Source of the DNA: Nonomuraea endophytica
GTDB taxonomy: Bacteria; Actinomycetota; Actinomycetes; Streptosporangiales; Streptosporangiaceae
Length of the DNA: 64,000 bases
Reading direction: 5' to 3'
Assembly: GCF_014203235.1 (NCBI RefSeq)
Contig: NZ_JACHIN010000007.1
Coordinates: 94,393 to 158,392 of the forward strand
In this document: positions 58,304 to 64,000 of the stretch, piece after piece
Position numbering within the stretch: the first letter of the stretch is position 1
Layout of the letters: the number at the start of each line of letters is the position of its first letter
The notes under the pieces: model-generated
The model's input: only the letters and a program-made list of their open reading frames with translations
Database searches by the model: none
What the model was told of the DNA's origin: nothing
Translations under genes and position numbers: made by a program

Positions 58304-61210
58304 GTGAGCACACAGTTAGGCGAAAGGCAGGCAAGAGCCGCCGACGAGGGAGGCTGGCGGCTACGCAATTGGCGTGTCCGGGCGCGGCTTGTCTCGTTGA
58401 TCCTCATTCCCACCGCCGCCGCAGTCCTGCTCGGCGGCGTGCAAATGTTCGCCTCCACCGGCGCCGCCGCCGACTACGAACGCACCAACCAGCTCGCCCG
58501 CCTGTCCGACCAGATCAGCGAGCTCACCCACCAGGTGGCCCGCGAGCGCGCCGTCGCCGCCTGGTTCATCGCCAGGGGCCGCCCCGACAACGGCGTCGAG
58601 ACGCTCACCCAGCAGGTACGCGAGACCAGCAGCGCCGCCACCACCGTCAAGTCCAGCGCCGAGGGTCTGACCGGGGAGGTCACCGGCCGCACCGCCGACG
58701 AGCTTGAGGCCACCCTCGCCCGGCTCGACGACCTGACCGGCCTGCGCGAGCAGACCACCAAGGGCGACCTGCTGCCCGGACCGGCCATCGAGCTCTACAC
58801 GACCGTCATCAGCGATCTGATCTCCGTCCACGACGAGCTCAGCAAGGGCACCGACGACGACGAGCTGTTCCGCCAGTCGCAGTTGCTCGTCGCCCTGGCC
58901 AGGGCCAAGGAGGCCGTCTCCCGGCAGCAGGCGTGGATCACCATCGCGCTGCAGGCCGGCCGCTTCGAGCAGGAACAGCTCAAGGCCGTCTTCGGCGAGC
59001 AGGCCCGCGAGACCAACGAACGCCGGGCCTTCACCGCCGAGGCCACCGCCGACGAGCGGCGCGTCTTCGACGAGAACGTCAACGCGGCAGGCACCGAGCG
59101 CATGCTGTTCCTGCGCGAGCTCGTGCTCAGCCGGGCCGCCAACAACCAGCCGCTCAAGGGCCTCGACCTGGCCAAGCGCGACGACGCCCGCGAGTGGTAC
59201 GAGGCGGCCAGCGTGATGGTCGACTCCATGCGCGCCGTGGAACGCCGCCAGTCCGCGGGCATCGTGACCCGCAGCGAGCAGCTCACCTCCGCCGAACGCC
59301 AGCGCGCCTACCTCATCGCCGGCGCCGTGCTCGCCCTGCTCATCGCGGTCCTGCTGATCACCACGGGCGTCGCGCGCTCTCTGGTACGGCCCCTGCGCAG
59401 GCTGCGCGGCGAGGCCCTGGAGATCGCCGGGCGGCGGCTGCCGGAGTTCGTCCAGCGGCTGCGCGAGTCCCGCGACGGCGGCGCCGACGTCGAGATCCCG
59501 CCCATCGGCATCTTCTCCAAGGACGAGGTCGGCGAGGTCGCGCGGGCCTTCGACGAGGTGCACCGCGAAGCCGTACGGCTGGCCGGCGACGAGGCGCGGC
59601 TGCGCTCCAACGTCAACGCCATGTTCGTCAACCTCTCCCGCAGGTCGCAGACGCTCGTCGAACGCCAGCTCACCCTCATCGAACGGCTGGAGCGCGGCGA
59701 ACGCGACGACACCAGGCTCGGCGACCTCTTCAAGCTCGACCACCTCGCCACCCGCATGCGGCGCAACTCCGAGAACCTCCTGGTCCTGGCCGGGCAGGAG
59801 GCGGCCCGCAAGTGGAGTGAGGCGGTCGAGCTCCTCGACATCGTCCGGGCCGCGCTCGGCGAGGTGGAGAGCTACGACCGGGTCAGCATCCAGGTGCAGT
59901 CGGCGGCGGCGATCGCCGGACAGGCCGTCAGCGACGTGGTGCACCTGCTGGCCGAGCTGGTGGAGAACGCGGTCTCCTTCTCCTCGCGCGACACCAAGGT
60001 GATCATCAGCAGCAGCCGGATCGACGGCGGCGGGCTGATGGTGTCGGTCACCGACCAGGGCATCGGCATGACCCCGGAGGAACTGGGTCAGGCCAACTGG
60101 CGGCTGGCCAACCCGCCCGTCGTGGACGTGTCGGTGTCGCGGCGGATGGGCCTGTTCGTGGTCGGGCGGCTGGCGCTGCGGCACAACATCCGGGTCCAGC
60201 TGCGCCGCCAGGACATCGGCGGGCTGACCGCCATGGTGCTGATACCGGAGGCGCTGCTGTCGGCGGTGACCGAGCAGGCGGTCGAGCCTGGCGGGCAGGC
60301 CTTCGACTCCTTCGACGTGGCGCCGGTCGGGCCGGGGGCGCCGTTCGACTCCTTCGACGTGCCGCCCGCCCCGCCGTTCGACACAGGACCCTCTCCGTCC
60401 TCCCCCTTCGACACCGGATCACCGTTCGACACGGGCTCCTCGCCCTTCAACACCGGGCCCTCACCCTTCGACCCGGCGGCCTCGCCGTTCGCCGGAGGAA
60501 CGCAGGGCGGACCCGGGCCGGCGGCGCCCATGGGGAACCCGCCCATGGGCAGCCCGGCTGTCGGTTCCCTGCTGCCCGGCAGATCTCACGCCACGGGACC
60601 GCAGTCGCCGCACGCGTCAGGACCGCCGGGAGGCCCGCTGCAGGGACCGCCCGGAGGACCGCAGGCCGGGGGGCCGCCCTCCTTCGACGGCCCGCCCTCC
60701 CGCCCGTCCTACGACGGCCCGCCCTCCCACACGCCTTCTTACGACTCGGGGCCGCCCTCCTACGACGCCAGGCCGCAGCACCCGTCGATCGACGTGCCGC
60801 TGCCCGAGCCCGAGCCGCGCTCCTGGTTCTCCGCGGCCACGCCGTCGATCGAGATGACCAGCCCCATCCCCAAGGTCGACGAGTACCTGCCGATCTTCGC
60901 GGCGGTGGAGAACGAGTCGAGCTGGTTCACCAAGTCCTCCCCCACCCCCGACCAGCGCACCGACTGGCAGTCGCCCGCCGACCCCGCGTGGCAGGCCGCC
61001 CGCTCGGCCGGCGAGCCGGAACACGGGGGTACGACCTCTTCGGGATTGCCGAAACGCACGCCAAGGGCGAACCTTGTTCCGGGCTCTGCCACGCCGGCGG
61101 CCCCACCGCCACCCCTGCCGCCGGTCGAGCCAGACAGGCTGCGAAGCAGGCTCTCCAGCTACCAGCAGGGCGTCCGTAAGGGGCGCTCCGAGCTTGAGGA
61201 GAACCCATGA
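58304..61210 (+). CDS. cvnA: Conservon 3 sensor histidine kinase-like protein CvnA
   Basis: A 968-residue CvnA. GTG 58304 is chosen because GAGAGG lies 9 nt upstream and the shared 16-bp element is then at the same distance as in conservon 2; an ATG at 58280 lacks a ribosome-binding site. Membrane segments are at about residues 26-48 and 334-356, with a NIT-like region between (LTHQVARERAVAAWFIARGRP). The core has LDHLATRMRRNSENLLVLAGQ, ELVENAVSFSSRD, DQGIGMTPEELGQ and RRMGLFVVGRLALRHN. The tail (about residues 655-968) carries PFDTG-type repeats and the motifs DEYLPIFAAVENESSWF, LPKRTPRANLVPG and RLRSRLSSYQQGVRKGR. Confidence 0.92.
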   Translation: MSTQLGERQARAADEGGWRLRNWRVRARLVSLILIPTAAAVLLGGVQMFASTGAAADYERTNQLARLSDQISELTHQVARERAVAAWFIARGRPDNGVETLTQQVRETSSAATTVKSSAEGLTGEVTGRTADELEATLARLDDLTGLREQTTKGDLLPGPAIELYTTVISDLISVHDELSKGTDDDELFRQSQLLVALARAKEAVSRQQAWITIALQAGRFEQEQLKAVFGEQARETNERRAFTAEATADERRVFDENVNAAGTERMLFLRELVLSRAANNQPLKGLDLAKRDDAREWYEAASVMVDSMRAVERRQSAGIVTRSEQLTSAERQRAYLIAGAVLALLIAVLLITTGVARSLVRPLRRLRGEALEIAGRRLPEFVQRLRESRDGGADVEIPPIGIFSKDEVGEVARAFDEVHREAVRLAGDEARLRSNVNAMFVNLSRRSQTLVERQLTLIERLERGERDDTRLGDLFKLDHLATRMRRNSENLLVLAGQEAARKWSEAVELLDIVRAALGEVESYDRVSIQVQSAAAIAGQAVSDVVHLLAELVENAVSFSSRDTKVIISSSRIDGGGLMVSVTDQGIGMTPEELGQANWRLANPPVVDVSVSRRMGLFVVGRLALRHNIRVQLRRQDIGGLTAMVLIPEALLSAVTEQAVEPGGQAFDSFDVAPVGPGAPFDSFDVPPAPPFDTGPSPSSPFDTGSPFDTGSSPFNTGPSPFDPAASPFAGGTQGGPGPAAPMGNPPMGSPAVGSLLPGRSHATGPQSPHASGPPGGPLQGPPGGPQAGGPPSFDGPPSRPSYDGPPSHTPSYDSGPPSYDARPQHPSIDVPLPEPEPRSWFSAATPSIEMTSPIPKVDEYLPIFAAVENESSWFTKSSPTPDQRTDWQSPADPAWQAARSAGEPEHGGTTSSGLPKRTPRANLVPGSATPAAPPPPLPPVEPDRLRSRLSSYQQGVRKGRSELEENP
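60355..60490 (+). repeat. PFDTG-coding degenerate repeats in cvnA3
   Basis: About six degenerate copies of a unit encoding S/P-PFDTG-S/P (PFDTGPSPSSPFDTGSPFDT and onward) lie in the tail region. They are not found in CvnA1 or CvnA2. Confidence 0.75.
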
Positions 61211-61629
61211 GAAATCTGAGCCAGGCGGCCAGGGACGTGAACTGGCTGGTCACCGGCTTCGTCGAACAGGTGCCCGGTGTGGCCCACGCGGTGGTCGTCT
61301 CCGCCGACGGTCTGCCGATGGCGTTCTCGCGAGGCTTCCCGCAGGACCGCGCCGACCAGCTGGCCGCCATCACGGCGGGCCTGATCAGCCTCACCGCGGG
61401 CGCGGCCCGCGTGTTCGAGGGCGGCGGCGTCAACCAGACACTGGTCGAGATGGAGCACGGCCTCCTGCTCGCGATGTCGATCAGCGACGGTTCCAGCCTG
61501 GCCGTACTGGCCGCACCCGACTGCGACATGGGCCTTATCGCCTACCAAATGACCATCCTCGTGGAGCGCGCGGGGCAGGTGCTGACGCCCGCCGTACGCG
61601 CCGAGCTCTCCGCAGCGCGCCCCTGGTGA
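61207..61629 (+). CDS. cvnB: Conservon 3 roadblock/LC7 protein CvnB
   Basis: A 140-residue roadblock/LC7 protein. VPGVAHAVVVSADGLPMA, DRADQLAAITAGLISLTAGAARVFEG and MGLIAYQMTILVERAGQVLTP match the other CvnB proteins. The ATG overlaps the cvnA stop by four bases. Confidence 0.93.
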   Translation: MRNLSQAARDVNWLVTGFVEQVPGVAHAVVVSADGLPMAFSRGFPQDRADQLAAITAGLISLTAGAARVFEGGGVNQTLVEMEHGLLLAMSISDGSSLAVLAAPDCDMGLIAYQMTILVERAGQVLTPAVRAELSAARPW

Positions 61630-61641
61630 TCGGAGTCGACT

Positions 61642-62010
61642 GTGGCATCGTGGCATGACGGCCCGCCGGAGGCGGAGCGCAGCTCGCTGGTACGCATGTA
61701 TGCGGTCACCGGCGGGCGTACCGCTCCGCGCAGCGGCCTGGCGATGGAGGCGCTCGTCTCCTCGGCGACCTCGGCGCAGCTGGGCATGGCCTACACACGG
61801 GAGTACCGTGCCATCAGCGAGCTGTGCCGCCAGGTCAGGTCGGTGGCGGAGGTCTCTGCATTGCTGAGCATCCCCCTCGGCGTGGCCCGCGTACTGATCG
61901 CGGACATGGAGGCGGAAGGGCTGGTACGGATCTACCAGCCGCAGTTGGACGCAGGCCTGCCGGACAGGAGCCTGCTGGAAAGGGTGCTCAGTGGACTACG
62001 CAGGCTCTAA
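61642..62010 (+). CDS. cvnC: Conservon 3 DUF742 protein CvnC
   Basis: A 122-residue DUF742 protein with the shortest variable N-terminus of the three (GTG 61642). VRMYAVTGGRTAPRSGLAMEALV and RSVAEVSALLSIPLGVARVLIADMEAEGLVRIY are diagnostic. It lies 12 bp after cvnB and overlaps cvnD by 20 bp. Confidence 0.92.
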   Translation: MASWHDGPPEAERSSLVRMYAVTGGRTAPRSGLAMEALVSSATSAQLGMAYTREYRAISELCRQVRSVAEVSALLSIPLGVARVLIADMEAEGLVRIYQPQLDAGLPDRSLLERVLSGLRRL

Positions 62011-62560
62011 CTCGGGCCTCACCTCGACCAAGATCGTGGTCGCCGGTGGTTTCGGTGTCGGGAAGACCACGTTCGTCGGGTCGGTATCGGAAATCATGCC
62101 TTTGACGACGGAAGCGGTGATGACGGATGCCTCCGCGGGCATCGACGACCTGGGGCTGATCCCCGGCAAGTCGACCACCACGGTGGCCATGGACTTCGGG
62201 CGGCTCTCCTTAGACCGCGAGCTGATCCTCTACCTGTTCGGCACCCCGGGCCAGCATCGCTTCTGGTTCATGTGGGACGACCTGGTGAAGGGCGCGATCG
62301 GCGCCGTCGTGCTGGTGGACAGCCGCCGACTGGCCGACAGCTTCCCGGCCGTCGACTACTTCGAGAACGCCGACATCCCCTTCGTGATCGGTCTCAACGG
62401 ATGGCACGGCCAGTTCCCGCACGTCGAGCACGAGGTGCGCGAAGCCCTCACGCTCTCGCCGCACGTCCCGATCGTCCGCACGGACGCCCGGCACCGCGAC
62501 GCGGTCAAGTCCACGCTCATCGCGCTGGTCGAGCATGCGCTCTCCACCACCGTGGCGTGA
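61991..62560 (+). CDS. cvnD: Conservon 3 small GTPase-like protein CvnD
   Basis: A 189-residue CvnD from GTG 61991. GGFGVGKTTFVGSVSEIMP, LYLFGTPGQHRFWFMWDDL and VIGLNGWHG are in the expected order; the last has His where the others have Asp (NGWDG). It ends conservon 3; no cvnE cytochrome P450 follows, instead a TetR gene starts 33 bp downstream. Confidence 0.93.
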   Translation: MDYAGSNSGLTSTKIVVAGGFGVGKTTFVGSVSEIMPLTTEAVMTDASAGIDDLGLIPGKSTTTVAMDFGRLSLDRELILYLFGTPGQHRFWFMWDDLVKGAIGAVVLVDSRRLADSFPAVDYFENADIPFVIGLNGWHGQFPHVEHEVREALTLSPHVPIVRTDARHRDAVKSTLIALVEHALSTTVA

Positions 62561-62570
62561 TCGCCCCCGG

Positions 62571-62590
62571 CCGTACGGTGTACCGTACGG
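62571..62590. promoter_or_regulatory. Perfect palindrome overlapping the tetR -10, probable TetR operator
   Basis: CCGTACGG-TGTA-CCGTACGG lies immediately before the tetR GTG at 62594. TACCGT (62581-62586) within it fits the actinobacterial -10 (TANNNT) with 7 nt to the GTG, as in leaderless transcripts. Binding here would block the promoter, giving autorepression. Confidence 0.65.
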
Positions 62591-62593
62591 ATC

Positions 62594-63358
62594 GTGACCA
62601 TCGAGTACACCGGGAAGGGCGACCCGGCGCGCAGCCTCGCGCTGCTCTGGCGGACCAGCGACCGCGTCAGCCGTAAGGGCAAGCCGGACCTCAGCGTCGA
62701 GCGGATCGTCCGCGCGGCGATCGAGGTGGCCGACGCCGACGGACTGCAGGCGCTGTCCATGCGGCGGGTCGCCGAGAAGCTGGGCGTGGGGACGATGTCG
62801 CTCTACACCTACGTGCCAGGCAAGCCGGAGCTGCTCGACGTCATGCTCGACACCGTCTACGGGGAGGTCGAGCGGCCCGAGGATCTTCCGGACGGGTGGC
62901 GTGAACGGCTCTCGCGCATCGCCAGGGAGAACTGGCGGCTCTACCTGCGCCACCCCTGGCTGCTCCAGGTCGCCACCTCCCGGCCGGTGCTGGGCCCCAA
63001 CGTGACCGCCAAGTACGACTTCGAACTGCGGGCGCTGGACGGCATCGGGCTCACCGACGTCGAGATGGACGCGGTGCTCACGCTCGTCAACGGGTTCGTC
63101 CACGGCACCGCCAGAGGGGCGGTGGAGGCCGCGCAGGCCGAGTCGCGGACCGGGATGAGCGACGAGCAGTGGTGGGCCGCCCACGCGCCCTTCCTGGCCC
63201 GCATCGGCGACACCGCCCGCTTCCCGACGGCCGCGCGGGTGGGACAGGCCACCGGGGAGGCGCTGGGCAGCGCCTACAGCGCCGAGCACGCCTTCGAGTT
63301 CGGGCTGGAGCGCGTGCTGGACGGCGTGGAGGCACTGATCGAACGACGCACGTCTTAA
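62594..63358 (+). CDS. TetR-family regulator (TetR C-terminal domain type), probably leaderless
   Basis: A 254-residue regulator starting at GTG 62594. The HTH is ALSMRRVAEKLGVGTMSLYTYVPGKPELLDVML, preceded by a 40-residue N-terminal extension. The C-terminal ligand domain resembles the tetracycline-repressor class (GFVHGTARGAVEAA, FEFGLERVLDGVEALIERR). There is no ribosome-binding site; a -10-like TACCGT lies 7 nt before the GTG. The perfect operator-like palindrome at the start suggests autoregulation. No efflux or enzyme gene lies next to it, so its other targets are elsewhere. Confidence 0.88.
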   Translation: MTIEYTGKGDPARSLALLWRTSDRVSRKGKPDLSVERIVRAAIEVADADGLQALSMRRVAEKLGVGTMSLYTYVPGKPELLDVMLDTVYGEVERPEDLPDGWRERLSRIARENWRLYLRHPWLLQVATSRPVLGPNVTAKYDFELRALDGIGLTDVEMDAVLTLVNGFVHGTARGAVEAAQAESRTGMSDEQWWAAHAPFLARIGDTARFPTAARVGQATGEALGSAYSAEHAFEFGLERVLDGVEALIERRTS

Positions 63359-63430
63359 AAGCGTCGGCCTAGGGAGCGAGCCACACGGCCTGAAAAACGC
63401 GAGCGGCCCAAGCAGCCTGGAGACGGCGAA

Positions 63431-63461
63431 AGCGGCCCCGCTCCGCTGGGGAGGGGGCCGC
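63431..63461. terminator. Hairpin between tetR and the fourth cvnD (convergent)
   Basis: GCGGCCCC (63432-63439) and GGGGCCGC (63454-63461) form a perfect 8-bp stem with a 14-nt loop that can pair partly (CGCT-type). It is 20 bp before the cvnD stop on the minus strand. Confidence 0.7.
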
Positions 63462-63481
63462 CGGGCCGTACCGGATGAGGG

Positions 63482-64000
63482 TCAGACGTGGGCGGCGCGG
63501 ATGCGGACGACGTGCTCCACCAGTGCGATGAGCGTCGCCTTGACCGAGTCGCGGTGCCGGGCGTCCGTGCGGACGATCGGCACGTGCGAGGGCAGCGCCA
63601 GCGCCTCCCGCACCTCCTCCTCGCCGTGCGGGAACTGCCCGTCCCACCCGTTGACGCCCACGACGAAGGGCAGCTTGGCCTCTTCGAAGTAGTCGATCGC
63701 GGGGAAGCTGTCGGCCAGGCGCCGCGTGTCGAGCAGGACGACGGCGCCGATGGCCCCGCGCACCAGGTCGTCCCACATGAACCAGAAGCGGTGCTGACCG
63801 GGCGTGCCGAACAGGTAGAGGATGAGGTCACGGTCGAGCGAGAGCCGGCCGAAGTCCATCGCCACCGTGGTGGTCTGCTTGTTCGGTGTCATGCCGAGGT
63901 CGTCGATGCCCGCGGACGCGTCCGTCATGACCGCTTCCGTGGTGAGCGGGAGGATCTCGGACACCGCTCCCACGAACGTCGTCTTGCCCACGCCGAAGCC
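63482..64000 (-). CDS. cvnD: Conservon 4 small GTPase-like protein CvnD (cut by window edge)
   Basis: The C-terminal 173 or so residues of a fourth CvnD. The visible part starts inside the P-loop (GFGVGKTTFVGAVSEILP) and runs through LYLFGTPGQHRFWFMWDDL, VVGVNGWDG and the end VEHVVRIRAAHV. The start codon and the rest of conservon 4 (cvnC, B, A) should lie just beyond the right edge on the minus strand. It faces conservon 3 across the tetR gene. Confidence 0.92.
   Translation of the reverse strand, partial: GFGVGKTTFVGAVSEILPLTTEAVMTDASAGIDDLGMTPNKQTTTVAMDFGRLSLDRDLILYLFGTPGQHRFWFMWDDLVRGAIGAVVLLDTRRLADSFPAIDYFEEAKLPFVVGVNGWDGQFPHGEEEVREALALPSHVPIVRTDARHRDSVKATLIALVEHVVRIRAAHV

Noticed and set aside
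1..64000. tRNA, rRNA, insertion sequences or phage attachment sites
   Set aside because: I found no cloverleaf-like segment, transposase, integrase or flanking direct repeats that would support any of these.

Overview
The window is high-GC actinobacterial DNA. Genes are packed tightly, GTG and TTG starts are frequent, ATGA/GTGA start-stop overlaps are common, and four loci are 'conservons' (cvnABCD: sensor kinase-like protein, roadblock protein, DUF742 protein, small GTPase), which are typical of filamentous actinomycetes. The gene order and the mix of accessory genes suggest a Streptosporangiales genome (Nonomuraea-like). That placement is inference; no rRNA or tRNA gene is present to fix it.

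Layout. (1) 1-12.0 kb is a conserved chromosomal block. yraN, yifB/comM and dprA are on the plus strand. Facing them on the minus strand are ffh, rpsP, khpA, rimM, trmD, rplS, two lepB genes, rnhB and a DUF2469 gene. Two gene-free stretches here (3921-4578 and 7595-8178) are full of tandem repeats, and dprA carries a repeat-rich insertion of about 250 residues. (2) 12.1-16.4 kb is conservon 1 (minus). (3) 16.7-35.7 kb is a large uptake and catabolism island. It has five substrate-binding lipoproteins of the SsuA/TauA/NMT1 type and eight permeases in four a/b pairs, but only one ATPase. With them are a dihydropyrimidinase-like amidohydrolase, a PPOX protein, an aldehyde dehydrogenase, a nitrilase homologue that lacks its Cys and Lys catalytic residues, a secreted DUF1838 protein and a DUF574 methyltransferase. 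(4) 36.0-41.1 kb is conservon 2 (minus). (5) 41.3-50.9 kb holds a polyamine module (aminobutyraldehyde dehydrogenase and potABCD), a GT1 glycosyltransferase with a TetR regulator, and a predicted glucosamine kinase paired with a SIS-domain isomerase. (6) 50.9-58.0 kb is a choline/glycine betaine module: a nucleoside deaminase, a GMC oxidoreductase, two betaine-type binding lipoproteins, a fused double permease and a ProV-like ATPase. (7) 58.3-62.6 kb is conservon 3 (plus). It is followed by a TetR gene with a perfect operator-like palindrome at its start, and by the end of a fourth conservon (cvnD, cut by the window edge).

How the parts may work together. The transporter islands handle nitrogen-rich small molecules (probably cyclic ureides or hydantoins, polyamines, choline and betaine) and are interleaved with conservons whose CvnA proteins have a NIT-type (nitrate/nitrite sensing) extracytoplasmic region. 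Conservons 2 and 3 share an identical 16-bp element exactly 74 nt before the cvnA start codon, which suggests common control. The single ATPase probably energises all four SsuA/TauA-type permease pairs. These links are inference from position and sequence; no substrate can be read from the DNA.
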